A DNA stretch of 47,503 bases from Anaerolineaceae bacterium (lineage in GTDB: Bacteria; Chloroflexota; Anaerolineae; Promineifilales; Promineifilaceae): contig PABI01000026.1 of assembly GCA_002699125.1 (NCBI GenBank), forward strand, positions 1 through 47,503, written 5' to 3'. The notes under the pieces are model-generated. The model did no database searches. It was given only the letters and a program-made list of their open reading frames with translations, and was not told the origin of the DNA. This document shows, piece by piece, positions 23,836 through 32,718 of this stretch. The translations under genes and the position numbers were made by a program. Each line of letters opens with the position of its first letter. Position 1 is the first letter of the stretch.

Positions 23836-23907
23836 TTGCCCAATAATCAACCAAAATTTGAGCTGAAATTGGTTCAATCTACTTCTGTCAACGCAATATT
23901 TGTTTAA
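23836..23907 (+). CDS. Possible 23-residue leader peptide
   Basis: AGGAGGTGAT (23824-23833), a near-perfect anti-Shine-Dalgarno match, is placed six bases (counting from AGGAGG) before a TTG at 23836 that opens a frame closing with TAA at 23905-23907. The peptide begins MPNNQPKFELKLV and ends NAIFV, with six branched-chain residues of 23. It lies inside the 5' leader of a branched-chain amino-acid transport operon, which suggests translational attenuation, but branched-chain codons do not occur as a run and homologues cannot be checked here. Confidence 0.35.
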   Translation: MPNNQPKFELKLVQSTSVNAIFV

Positions 23908-24071
23908 AACACAGGCAAGTTAGTGTTGCTTGTGTTCGATGTATTTGTTGTTCATGTAGCTGTTTGCCCATAAAACCCGATTCAAGGTGACGGGGCAGTT
24001 GACTATAACCTGATGAAGGCAAGAGGCGCGCAGGTACGAAACCCATAATTTTCCGTAAGGAGGAGAATTAC

Positions 24072-25382
24072 ATGAAACGAATGAGTTGGTTAACCTTATT
24101 GATGTTGTTGTTGGCCCTGGCCTTGGTTGCCTGTGGCGGCAGTGGCGACACCGAACCCGAAGCCGATGCTGGTGATACCACCGCCGACACCGAAGAAGAA
24201 GCCATGGACGAAGAAGAGACCATGGATGAGGAAGAGGCCATGGACGAGATGACCTGTGATGACGCCATTGGTTGTGTTGAGATTGCCCCTGGCGATCCTA
24301 TCCGTGTTGCTTCTGCGTTGGTTATCACTGGTCCCAATGAATCCTTGGGTCTGGATTCCCAATATGGTGTAGAAATTGCCATCAGCGACCGTGGCGAAAT
24401 TGAGGGTCATCCCATTGAGCTGCAAGCTGAAGATGAAGGCTGTAACGCTGAGGGTGGCCAGGCTGCCGGGCAGAAGATTGCCTCTGATCCGTCCATCGTC
24501 GGTGTTATCGGCACGAGCTGTTCCGGTGCCGGTGTCCCCATGTCTCAGATCGTCTGTGCTGAAGGCATCGCCATGATCTCCCCGTCCAACACAGCACCAG
24601 TGCTCACGGCCCCTGATTCCCGTCAATCTTGCTACTTCCGCACCGCCCACAATGACACGGTTCAAGGACGCGCAATGGCTGAGTATGTTTTCAATGAGCT
24701 GGGCCTGACAAGAGCGGCTGCCGTTCATGATGGCGATCCCTATACCGAGGGTTTGGCTTCCGTCTTTAGAGATTCTTTCATTGAGTTGGGCGGCGAAATT
24801 GTAGCCTTTGAGGCAGAAGCAGCTGATGCAACCAATGTTGAACCCCTGCTGACCTCCATTGCAGCAGCTGATCCGGAGATCATTTATTACCCTGTGTTTA
24901 TCCCGCTGGGTTCCTTGATCACCAAGACGGCTAAAGAGATTGATGGTTTGGAAGGCGTTGTTCTGGCTGCCGCCGATGGCGTGCAATCGCCCGACTTCAT
25001 TGATGCTTCTGGTGATGCGGCGGAAGGCATGTACGTTTCCGGGCCAGATCTGGGCTTCGGTAACGAAATTTACACCACGTTCCTGGAAACCTACCAGGCA
25101 GAGTACGGTAGTGAGCCGACCGCTCCCTTCCATGCTCACGCTTACGATGCCACCAATATGTTGCTGAACGCAATTGAAGAGGTAGCTCAGGTAGGCGCGG
25201 ATGGTTCTATGCTAATCGGCCGTCAGGCGCTGCTAGACGCAATTTCTGCCACCGATGGCATGGCTGGTATCACTGGCACCATCTCTTGTGATGAAAATGG
25301 TGACTGCGCCGATCCCAAGATCGCTGTAAGCCAAGTTCAAGATGGTTCCTTTGTTGCCGTTTGGACATACGAACCTGAATAA
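24072..25382 (+). CDS. livK: Branched-chain amino-acid ABC transporter binding lipoprotein
   Basis: A 436-residue periplasmic-binding-type lipoprotein. The signal ends LALALVAC with the lipidated C21, followed by a linker of acidic EEAMDEEETMDEEEAMDEM repeats, then a type I periplasmic-binding fold (IRVASALVITGPNESLG, QAAGQKIASDPSIVGVIG, MISPSNTAP, YFRTAHNDTVQGRAMAEY). It should capture branched-chain or related amino acids and hand them to the LivHM channel. AAGGAGGAG precedes the ATG. Two hairpins follow before the permease, giving likely higher expression of this gene than of the rest. A diverged paralogue is encoded at the operon end. Confidence 0.92.
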   Translation: MKRMSWLTLLMLLLALALVACGGSGDTEPEADAGDTTADTEEEAMDEEETMDEEEAMDEMTCDDAIGCVEIAPGDPIRVASALVITGPNESLGLDSQYGVEIAISDRGEIEGHPIELQAEDEGCNAEGGQAAGQKIASDPSIVGVIGTSCSGAGVPMSQIVCAEGIAMISPSNTAPVLTAPDSRQSCYFRTAHNDTVQGRAMAEYVFNELGLTRAAAVHDGDPYTEGLASVFRDSFIELGGEIVAFEAEAADATNVEPLLTSIAAADPEIIYYPVFIPLGSLITKTAKEIDGLEGVVLAAADGVQSPDFIDASGDAAEGMYVSGPDLGFGNEIYTTFLETYQAEYGSEPTAPFHAHAYDATNMLLNAIEEVAQVGADGSMLIGRQALLDAISATDGMAGITGTISCDENGDCADPKIAVSQVQDGSFVAVWTYEPE

Positions 25383-25391
25383 TTAGTTAGC

Positions 25392-25429
25392 ATCGAGGCC
25401 TGGCTTAGACAAACTAGCCAGGTCTCGAT
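25392..25429 (+). terminator. Hairpin after the first binding protein
   Basis: Fourteen-base arms (25392-25405, 25416-25429, one G-T pair) around a ten-base loop, without a following T-run. Probably a stabilising or partial-termination structure between the binding protein and permease genes. Confidence 0.6.
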
Positions 25430-25503
25430 CAAGACATTATCTAACGGACATGATGAATAACACGTCGGTCACCGTTTATAAATTGTAACTTGTGAAGTTC
25501 TAG

Positions 25504-25531
25504 ACAGCCTGTGAAGCGATTCACAGGCTGT
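25504..25531 (+). terminator. Partial terminator before livH
   Basis: ACAGCCTGTGAA (25504-25515), a GCGA tetraloop and the exact complement (25520-25531) run into TTGCT. Such hairpins lower expression of permease genes relative to the binding protein gene. Confidence 0.7.
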
Positions 25532-25561
25532 TTGCTACTTGAGGAAGAAGGGGACACAATC

Positions 25562-26620
25562 TTGCGACGATTTAACTATATCGATCTCGTTCTTTGGCTT
25601 ATTCGGATTGGCATTATAGGCATTGTGCTCTGGGGCATGACAGGTAAGTTTATCCTTGGTGTCGGCAATGATTACACCATTTCCGATTGGTTGGATTTCT
25701 TTGTTTCCGGATTGTCGCAAGGCAGTTTATATGCCCTGATTGCCCTTGGCTACACCATGGTTTATGGTGTCCTGTTCATGATTAACTTTGCTCATGGTGA
25801 GTTTTTCATGGCTGGAGCTATGTCCTCAACAATCTTGGTAGCCCTGCCGTTAGAAAACGCCGGACTTACGGCTCAATACCCCCTCCTTAGCTTATTGGCA
25901 ATTTTTGTGAGTTCTATCTTGATATCTGTTGGGGTGGCGGTTTTAACGGAGCGCGTGGCTTATCGGCCGTTACGGGGTGCTCCTCGCCTGGTTCCACTCA
26001 TTACAGCCATTGGTGCCTCGTTTTTCTGGCAATATTATTTTCGCGGATTATACGGCTCATCTCTAATTCCTTTCCCCGAATTTGCCTTATTTGACGGCAA
26101 AGTAGAGTTTTTTGGGCTGGACTTTCAAAAAGCAGATATTGCCGTTATTTTGACCTCGCTGGTTGTCATGTTTGGCTTGCAGCAATTTGTGCAACGTACC
26201 AAGACGGGCCGGGCTATTCGGGCTGTGGCAGAAGACAAAGATGCCGCAACACTGATGGGCATTGACGTGAATCGCACGATTACCATAACATTTGTGGTTG
26301 GGGCGGCAATGGCCGGGGTAGCCGGGGTTCTATATTCAATTGTTTTCCGGCAGTTGAACTTTATTATGGGATTTATTCCGGGTATTAAGGCATTTACGGC
26401 CGCTGTTTTGGGTGGCATCGGCAGTATTCCCGGCGCGGCGCTGGGCGGGTTGTTCCTTGGTGTCATTGAAGCGATTGGGCCGCCGCTGTTCCTGGAGGGG
26501 TTGGGTGTAGCCGGATCGCACCAATTAAAAGATGTGATTGCTTTTACCATGTTGGTGCTGGTGCTTATTTTCCGTCCGCAGGGCATTATTGGTGAACGGT
26601 TAACGGAGAAGAAGGCGTAA
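25562..26620 (+). CDS. livH: Branched-chain amino-acid ABC permease LivH
   Basis: The reading frame is open from GTG at 25511, but that codon lies inside the perfect hairpin at 25504-25531, so I take TTG at 25562, giving 352 residues, preceded by GGAAGAAGGGG. It is a multi-pass inner-membrane permease with the family features GSLYALIALGYTMVYGVLFMINFAHGE, RAVAEDKDAATLMGI (coupling-helix region) and FTAAVLGGIGSIPGAALGG. It forms the channel with LivM, powered by LivG and LivF. The stop overlaps the livM start (TAATG). Confidence 0.92.
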   Translation: MRRFNYIDLVLWLIRIGIIGIVLWGMTGKFILGVGNDYTISDWLDFFVSGLSQGSLYALIALGYTMVYGVLFMINFAHGEFFMAGAMSSTILVALPLENAGLTAQYPLLSLLAIFVSSILISVGVAVLTERVAYRPLRGAPRLVPLITAIGASFFWQYYFRGLYGSSLIPFPEFALFDGKVEFFGLDFQKADIAVILTSLVVMFGLQQFVQRTKTGRAIRAVAEDKDAATLMGIDVNRTITITFVVGAAMAGVAGVLYSIVFRQLNFIMGFIPGIKAFTAAVLGGIGSIPGAALGGLFLGVIEAIGPPLFLEGLGVAGSHQLKDVIAFTMLVLVLIFRPQGIIGERLTEKKA

Positions 26621-28425
26621 TGAGTGAAGAACTGCGTAGAACCATAAAAATTGGCCTGATTTCTGGAGCTATTACCTTAAGCCTCGGTATGATCGGCATT
26701 ATTGATGCTTTTAACCAACGCTTTGTCATTACGGATGTAATGACTTTGGGGGAGTTGTTGCTGTTTATCATGCCTTTGGTAGCCGGCTATTTGGTTTCAT
26801 CCCGACTGCAAAAAAGTTCTTTGGCTAATAAGTTTTTACACGGTGGCGCTGCCGGAATTTTGTCTGGTGTGCCCACCTTTCTGCTTATTTTACTGACGCT
26901 GGTTTGGGAAAGTATACGGAATTCGTTTATCAATGTGAAACCAGATTTGATCAGTATTTTGACGCTGAACAATGAAAATGTTGTGGTGGGCGGCATTTTG
27001 TTGATGGTAACGTTTGGGATTTTAGGGTTTGTTGGCGTCGGCTTTGCCTTGCTGCCGGAACGTTTCCGACGGCCAATTAGCCTGAGCCTGGCCTGGACGA
27101 TTGGCAGTGGGGTGATGTCTGATATCTTAATTGGCGTTTTGCGTCCCCGACTAAGCACAGATGCGCTGCGCAGTTTGTTTGGCAGCACCGGATTGCAGCC
27201 AGTCCCTTTTGCAGTGTTGTTTGTGGTGTTAACGGCCGTTTTCTTCTGGTGGCGGCAAGGGGGAGAAAAACGCTACCATTCCCTGCGTCAAAATTTAACA
27301 CCCAGCCAACAGAAAAGCTCGCGGCGGATCAGCATCTCGCTGCTCATTATCTTTTTACTTATTTTGCCCTCGCTCCTGGGGGTCTACCTCAGCGAAATCT
27401 TCAATGAAATCGGCCGGTTCATTCTGATGGGGCTGGGCCTTAACATTGCCATTGGCCTGGCTGGGCTGCTGGACCTGGGCTACGTGACCAACTTCGCCGT
27501 GGGTGCCTACATTATGGCCCTGCTTACCTCTAACAGCGGCTTTGGCCTTAGTGAACCCATCTCCTTTTGGCTGGCCGTGCCTGTTTGTATTGTGGCGGCC
27601 ATGTTCACCGGCTTTTTCCTGGCGCTGCCCGTTTTAAAAATGCGCGGCGATTATCTGGCCATCGCCACACTGGGCTTTGGCGAAATTATTCGCGTGCTGG
27701 CGCGTTCTGATGCCTTAAAACCGTTTATTGGCGGCGCGCAGGGCATCTTACAAATTCCTTCGGCCAAAATCGAGGGCTTTATTGCCCAGATCTTAGGCTA
27801 CGTACTGGACCCTATCAACAACTTTTTACAGCAGTTTGAACTGGGTATTCTGGCCACCAACAACAATGGTGAGATTGTCTTTGGCAATCCGCCACAACTG
27901 TATTACCTGTTCATTTTAGCCTCCCTGCTGATGCTGTTTGTATCCCGGCGGCTGAACAACTCGCGTACGGGGCGGCGCTGGATGGCCATCCGTGAAGATG
28001 AGGATGTGGCCGCGGCCATGGGCATAAACACCACCAATGCCAAGGTGCTGGCCTTTACGCTAAGCGCTGCGTCCGGCGGACTGGCGGGGGCAATTTTTGC
28101 CGCCAAGCTGGGCTCCATCTTCCCTTCCAGCTTTGAGTTGCTCATCTCGATTAACGTATTGAGCCTCATCATTGTGGGTGGGCTGGGCAGCATTCCCGGC
28201 GTCATTGTGGGGGCATTTGCCCTGGTAGGCATTCCCCAGCTGCTGAGCGAATTTGCCGAGTTCCGGCTGCTGCTGTACGGCATTGCCCTGATCGTGATGA
28301 TGTTGGTCCGGCCGGAGGGATTGTGGCCTTCTGAGGTGCATCGTCGAGAAATTTATAGGGACGGAGATGATGAAACGAACCCGCCCGTTAATGAAACGGC
28401 CGTTCCCGTAACCGCCAAATCATAG
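26620..28425 (+). CDS. livM: Branched-chain amino-acid ABC permease LivM with extra N-terminal membrane domain
   Basis: A 601-residue permease; typical LivM is 320-420 residues. The standard LivM core begins near residue 255 (IGRFILMGLGLNIAIGLAGLLDLGYVTNFAVGAY) and includes RMAIREDEDVAAAMGINTT-like coupling sequence (WMAIREDEDVAAAMGI) and SLIIVGGLGSIPGVIVG. Residues 1-245 add about six predicted membrane segments separated by basic loops, not found in ordinary LivM, and no homology was recognised. It is translated from an ATG overlapping the livH stop by one base. Confidence 0.9.
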   Translation: MSEELRRTIKIGLISGAITLSLGMIGIIDAFNQRFVITDVMTLGELLLFIMPLVAGYLVSSRLQKSSLANKFLHGGAAGILSGVPTFLLILLTLVWESIRNSFINVKPDLISILTLNNENVVVGGILLMVTFGILGFVGVGFALLPERFRRPISLSLAWTIGSGVMSDILIGVLRPRLSTDALRSLFGSTGLQPVPFAVLFVVLTAVFFWWRQGGEKRYHSLRQNLTPSQQKSSRRISISLLIIFLLILPSLLGVYLSEIFNEIGRFILMGLGLNIAIGLAGLLDLGYVTNFAVGAYIMALLTSNSGFGLSEPISFWLAVPVCIVAAMFTGFFLALPVLKMRGDYLAIATLGFGEIIRVLARSDALKPFIGGAQGILQIPSAKIEGFIAQILGYVLDPINNFLQQFELGILATNNNGEIVFGNPPQLYYLFILASLLMLFVSRRLNNSRTGRRWMAIREDEDVAAAMGINTTNAKVLAFTLSAASGGLAGAIFAAKLGSIFPSSFELLISINVLSLIIVGGLGSIPGVIVGAFALVGIPQLLSEFAEFRLLLYGIALIVMMLVRPEGLWPSEVHRREIYRDGDDETNPPVNETAVPVTAKS

Positions 28426-28434
28426 GTGAACCAT

Positions 28435-29238
28435 ATGAAAGATAACATCCTCGAAGCCGATCAGGTTGTCAAACGATTTGGCGGTCTGCTGGCCACCGAC
28501 CATTTTGATTATGTGCTGCCCCGCGGCATGATTGCCAGCATCATCGGCCCCAATGGCGCCGGCAAAACCACCTTTTTTAACTGCCTCACCGGTTTTTACC
28601 AGATTGATGAGGGCCGGCTCGACTTCAACGGCGAATCAGTCATCGGCCGTGAATCTTATGAGATTACCCAGATGGGCATCTCGCGCACCTTCCAAAACAT
28701 CCGCCTGTTCAACAACATGACGGTGCTGGAAAACATCATGGTGGGGCAAGAGCCTCATCTAAAATCTACCTGGATTGGCGCGCTGCTTGGTTTGCCCAGC
28801 GTGCGCCGCGAAGAGGAAGAGACGGAAAGTCGCGCCCAGGAACTGCTTGAATTTGTCGGCCTGAAGGGCATGGGAGATTCACTGGCCAAAAATTTGCCTT
28901 ATGGCGACCAGCGCCGGTTAGAGATTGCCCGTGCCCTGGGGGCAAAACCCAAACTGCTGTTGCTGGACGAGCCAACCGCCGGGATGAACCCGCGCGAAAC
29001 GGCCGAAACCACCCGGTTTATTCGCCGGCTGCGGGATGAACTGAATATTACCATTCTGCTGATTGAACATGATATGCGGGTGGTGATGGGCATCTCAGAA
29101 AAGGTGACGGTGCTGGATTACGGCCGTAAAATTGCCGAAGGTCTCCCTCACGAAATTCAAAACGATCCCATCGTCATTGAAGCATATCTAGGCAAAGGGG
29201 CCACGGCCAACATGGCGGCCAAAGAAACACAGGTTTAA
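28435..29238 (+). CDS. livG: Branched-chain amino-acid ABC ATPase LivG
   Basis: An ATPase of 267 residues from the ATG at 28435, which has AGGTGA (28424-28429) at the right distance; a GTG at 28426 touching the livM stop would add three. Walker A is GPNGAGKT (38-45), the signature is YGDQRRLEIARAL (LivG-type, replacing LSGGQ), Walker B is LLLLDEPTAGMNP and the switch His is in LIEHDM. It energises LivHM together with LivF. Confidence 0.95.
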   Translation: MKDNILEADQVVKRFGGLLATDHFDYVLPRGMIASIIGPNGAGKTTFFNCLTGFYQIDEGRLDFNGESVIGRESYEITQMGISRTFQNIRLFNNMTVLENIMVGQEPHLKSTWIGALLGLPSVRREEEETESRAQELLEFVGLKGMGDSLAKNLPYGDQRRLEIARALGAKPKLLLLDEPTAGMNPRETAETTRFIRRLRDELNITILLIEHDMRVVMGISEKVTVLDYGRKIAEGLPHEIQNDPIVIEAYLGKGATANMAAKETQV

Positions 29239-29300
29239 TTTCGGTGATAGTCATTTCTCTCAACATGAAATGACTGCCACCGCTAACATAGAGAAAAATC

Positions 29301-30014
29301 ATGCCATTACTCGAAGTAAACGACGTTCATGCTTATTACGGCAACATCCATGCGCTTAAAGGCGTCAGCCTCACCGTAGAAAAGGGTGAGATTGTGACCC
29401 TCATCGGCGGGAATGGCGCAGGCAAAACCACCACCTTGCGTACCATCAGCGGGCTGATGCCCCCGCGCGGTGGTCATGTCGTGTTCGACGGCGAAGACGT
29501 GTCCCAACATCCGGCGCACGCCTGGGTTTCCAAAGGCATCGCCATGGTGCCAGAAGGGCGTGGCGTTTTTGCCAAGCTCACCGTGGAGGAAAATTTAGAG
29601 ATGGGCGCTTTTCATCGTAATGACAAAGCTAACATCAAGGCCGATCTCGAAAAATCGTATGAGATGTTCCCCCGGTTGGGCGAACGGCGTACCCAGTTGG
29701 CCGGCACGATGTCTGGGGGCGAGCAGCAAATGTTGGCCGTCACCCGGGCGCTTATGTCCAAACCCCGCCTGCTGTTGATGGATGAACCGTCCATGGGGCT
29801 GGCTCCCGTTTTGGTGGATGTGATTTTTGAAGCAATTCAAACGATTAATCAGGAAGGCATGACCATCTTGCTGGTGGAGCAAAATGCCCACATGGCGTTG
29901 CAGGTGGCTAACCGGGGCTATGTGCTGCAAACTGGCGAAATTGTGCTGACAGACAAGGCAGATGTCCTGCAAAAAGACCCCACGGTGCAAAAAGCGTATC
30001 TGGGCATTGAGTAA
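29301..30014 (+). CDS. livF: Branched-chain amino-acid ABC ATPase LivF
   Basis: A 237-residue ATPase with Walker A GGNGAGKT, signature MSGGEQQMLAVTRAL, Walker B LLLMDEPSMGLAP and switch region VEQNAHMAL. Sequence features match LivF rather than LivG. It pairs with LivG. The 62-base gap from livG contains a short inverted stretch (AGTCATTTCT / GAAATGACT). The 3' end overlaps the following binding-protein gene by eight bases. Confidence 0.95.
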   Translation: MPLLEVNDVHAYYGNIHALKGVSLTVEKGEIVTLIGGNGAGKTTTLRTISGLMPPRGGHVVFDGEDVSQHPAHAWVSKGIAMVPEGRGVFAKLTVEENLEMGAFHRNDKANIKADLEKSYEMFPRLGERRTQLAGTMSGGEQQMLAVTRALMSKPRLLLMDEPSMGLAPVLVDVIFEAIQTINQEGMTILLVEQNAHMALQVANRGYVLQTGEIVLTDKADVLQKDPTVQKAYLGIE

Positions 30015-31233
30015 TCGGCGTTTAAGCGTTCGCCGGGTAATTTTCTATCTGGGTATCGTTTTGCTGGCTGCGGCTTGCCGCCCAGACACGCTTAACTGTG
30101 ATGACCCCCTGGGCTGTGTGGTGATACGGCCGAATTCTCCCATACGTTTTGCCACCTTGCTGCCCACCTCGGGGGATACGGCCGTTTGGGGCCAGGAATT
30201 ATCGCGAGCCATCAACCTGGCCATCACCGAACGAGGAGACGAGCTGCTCGATCACGACATTGAGCTGATTGCCCTGGATTCTGCCTGCGATGCCGAAACC
30301 GGGCGACAAGCGGTGCAAACCCTCAGCGGTGATGCTGCCCTGGTGGGCATTCTTGGTCCGGCTTGTTCTGATGTGGCGACGGCCGTTCTCCCCTCCGTGC
30401 GGCTTAACGATTGGCTCCTGATTTCCCCCGCCAGTTCCTTGCCCAGCCTCACTGTAGACCAGCGGGAACTTGCCTTTTTCCGCACCGTTCCCAACCACTT
30501 GCAACAGGCCGTTTCCGCCGCCCATTTTGCTTATGAAGCGATGGGGGCACGGCAAGCGGCTGTTTTTCAGGACGAAACCAGCTACAACAGCCTGCTGGCC
30601 CAGCAGTTCAGCGACACGTTTACCGAGCTGGGTGGCATTGTCAGCTATCAGGGTATTTTTCAAGTCAATCAAACCGAGCTAACCGACGTGTTAGATGAAA
30701 TTTCTGTCAGCCCGCCTGATATTGTTTATCTGGCGCTGTTTGAACCTGAGGCGAATTTGCTTATCAATCGCCTGGCGGAAACCAGCCGACTGAACCGGGC
30801 AGCGTTGGTGGGCGGGGACACCTTGCTAACAGATCATTTTGCCAGCCGTGTTGGCGGAGCAGCCACCGGCATGGCGGTCACCGGTCCGATTCTTAGCGGC
30901 AGCGCGTATGATGCCTTTCTGGCGGAATGGACCAACCGCTACGAAACGCTGCCCACCTCGCCCACGGTGGTCTATGCTTATGACGCGGTCCAATTGTTGT
31001 TTACGGCCGTTGAAAATAGCGCAATCGTCGGGCAAAATAGTTCCCTGGTGATCGGCCGCTCGGCGCTGCGCGAGAGTCTGGCCGCCACTCAAGGCATCGC
31101 CGGGCTGGCTGGCCCGCTCAACTGCGATGATACCGGCGAGTGTGGCGCGGCGGTGTACGGGGTGTATGAATTGGATACGGCCGTTCTCACCAACAACACC
31201 TGGCCGCCACCACTCATCTGGCAATTTGAGTAA
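30007..31233 (+). CDS. Second Liv-type binding lipoprotein
   Basis: A 408-residue lipoprotein from TTG at 30007, overlapping livF; no ATG is available and an earlier ATG at 29962 would overlap livF by 53 bases. The signal ends LLAAAC with lipidated C24. After the cysteine, CDDPLGCVVIRPNSPIRFAT is clearly related to CDDAIGCVEIAPGDPIRVAS of the first binding protein, and the ends (LNCDDTGECGAAVYGVYEL, ISCDENGDCADPKIAVSQV) also correspond. The two are paralogues after duplication and probably bind different ligands or serve as alternative receptors for the same LivHMGF channel. Confidence 0.85.
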   Translation: MSNRRLSVRRVIFYLGIVLLAAACRPDTLNCDDPLGCVVIRPNSPIRFATLLPTSGDTAVWGQELSRAINLAITERGDELLDHDIELIALDSACDAETGRQAVQTLSGDAALVGILGPACSDVATAVLPSVRLNDWLLISPASSLPSLTVDQRELAFFRTVPNHLQQAVSAAHFAYEAMGARQAAVFQDETSYNSLLAQQFSDTFTELGGIVSYQGIFQVNQTELTDVLDEISVSPPDIVYLALFEPEANLLINRLAETSRLNRAALVGGDTLLTDHFASRVGGAATGMAVTGPILSGSAYDAFLAEWTNRYETLPTSPTVVYAYDAVQLLFTAVENSAIVGQNSSLVIGRSALRESLAATQGIAGLAGPLNCDDTGECGAAVYGVYELDTAVLTNNTWPPPLIWQFE

Positions 31234-31235
31234 CC

Positions 31236-31291
31236 AACCTCCCGCAGGTTTTTGCCCTAGTGATGGTCATTTACGAAACCTGCGGGAGGTT
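31236..31291. repeat. Dispersed inverted repeat, copy 3
   Basis: AACCTCCCGCAGGTT (31236-31250) and AACCTGCGGGAGGTT (31277-31291) with a 26-base spacer, right after the second binding-protein gene stop. The arms equal those of copy 2. Confidence 0.85.
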
Positions 31292-31308
31292 TAGACACAG
31301 GTGACAGT

Positions 31309-32298
31309 ATGAAAATGCGTATTCTTTCTGCCAACGACGTTCGCCAATCGCTGCCAATGGCCGACGCCATTGCCGGCATGAAGCAGGCGTTTGCCCAACT
31401 TTCTACAGACAAGGCAGTGGTGCCGCTGCGCGGGCGGGTCGATGTGGCTCCGCAGCAAGGCACAACGTTAGTGATGCCCGCTTACCTGAGCCAGAGCAAT
31501 GACCTGGCGGTGAAAGTCGTCTCCGTTTTCCCTAAAAACAGCGAGCGGCACGAACCCACGATTTATGCGGCCGTTCTCGTTTTGGATGCGGAAACAGGCC
31601 GTCCCCTGGCGTTGATGGAAGGCGGGACGCTCACCGCCATCCGCACCGGTGCGGGGGCCGGGGCTGCCACCGACCTGCTGGCCAGGCAAGACGCCAGCAT
31701 CGTGGCAATTTTAGGCAGCGGCGTGCAGGCGCGCACGCAGCTAGAAGCGGTCTGCACCGTGCGCCAAATTCGCGAGGTGCGCGTGTTCAGCCCCACGCAT
31801 GAACACGCCGTCGATTTTGCCCGCGAGATGCGTGGTCAGGGCCCCATTCCTGGTCTGATTCGCATTATGAGCAATGCGGAAACGGCCGTGCGCGGTGCCG
31901 ACATCATTTGTGCTGCCACCACCAGCAGCAAGCCCGTCTTCAAAAGCAAAGACGTGTCTCCCGGCGCCCACATCAACGGTGTCGGTTCCTTCACCCCCAC
32001 CATGCAGGAAATTGATGCCGAAACGGTTAAACGTGCCCTCGTGGTCGTGGATTCCCGCGAAGCCGCCTGGGAAGAAGCCGGCGACCTGATCATCCCGCGG
32101 CAAGCCGGGCTTATCAGCGAAGCCCACATTCACGCCGAGCTTGGCGAAATTGCCGCCGGGCTCAAGGCGGGCCGCACCAGCCCGGAGCAAATCACCTTCT
32201 TCAAATCCGTCGGCGTGGCCGTGCAGGATGCCATTTCCGGCCGTATTGCCCTGGAAAACGCCGTGGCACACAACCTGGGCACAGAAGTGAATTTGTAG
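31309..32298 (+). CDS. Ornithine cyclodeaminase/mu-crystallin family protein
   Basis: A 329-residue NAD(P)-dependent enzyme of the OCD/mu-crystallin family. Features: AVKVVSVFP near the substrate site, EGGTLTAIRTGAGAGAATDLL, the Rossmann loop AILGSGVQARTQLEA, ICAATTSSKPVF and HINGVGSFTPTMQEID. Members of the family act on ornithine, alanine or lysine-derived imines, so the substrate cannot be fixed. AGGTGACAGT lies before the ATG; a second ATG two codons later is possible. Its position after the amino-acid transporter suggests use of an imported amino acid. Confidence 0.88.
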   Translation: MKMRILSANDVRQSLPMADAIAGMKQAFAQLSTDKAVVPLRGRVDVAPQQGTTLVMPAYLSQSNDLAVKVVSVFPKNSERHEPTIYAAVLVLDAETGRPLALMEGGTLTAIRTGAGAGAATDLLARQDASIVAILGSGVQARTQLEAVCTVRQIREVRVFSPTHEHAVDFAREMRGQGPIPGLIRIMSNAETAVRGADIICAATTSSKPVFKSKDVSPGAHINGVGSFTPTMQEIDAETVKRALVVVDSREAAWEEAGDLIIPRQAGLISEAHIHAELGEIAAGLKAGRTSPEQITFFKSVGVAVQDAISGRIALENAVAHNLGTEVNL

Positions 32299-32569
32299 AT
32301 GAAGAGATGAGCAGGAGTGCGTGACAAAGCTGTGCCAAAGCGTTTGTGGCGTGAATGTTTATACACATTTGCATTGTTTGCTGCTGTTTTTACGGCTCTT
32401 TGGATGGTGTTTGGGTGGATGTGATGGCAGTAAAGTGGATCGCCTGGCGTACCTGATCCAGCAATTTCGGTTTGGCTGCCACGAGAAACCCCTGTTGAAA
32501 AACGCGCCAAAAGATTTTATACTGCTTTGCATTCTATCGGTGGCCGGAAACACAAGTAAACTTGTTGCC

Positions 32570-32651
32570 TATGTTGCATAACACCCCAAAGTTCATCTTA
32601 TGCCGAAGATTTTGTTGTAATTGATCCGACTACGCTATGTTATGCAACATA
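32570..32651. repeat. TTGCATAA-type inverted repeat upstream of the island
   Basis: TATGTTGCATAACA (32570-32583) and TGTTATGCAACATA (32638-32651) form a perfect 14-base inverted repeat with 54 bases between. A shorter relative (GGTTGCATAAGAC) follows at about 32685. It could be a recombinase or operator site; no recombinase gene is in the window. Confidence 0.55.
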
Positions 32652-32718
32652 TACCGCTCTTCTCGGTTGCATAAGACGAAAATCAGGGATTTATACACAC
32701 AGGGCAGTTGTTGAATAA

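Noticed and set aside
24096..25139. A 347-codon minus-strand open frame opposite the first Liv binding protein
   Set aside because: Antisense to a clear lipoprotein gene with no homology or start signal; a coding shadow.
32321..32581. An 86-codon plus-strand frame between the cyclodeaminase gene and the island
   Set aside because: It has no ribosome-binding site, codes for a cysteine-rich, unstructured sequence, and overlaps the inverted repeat at 32570; treated as non-coding.
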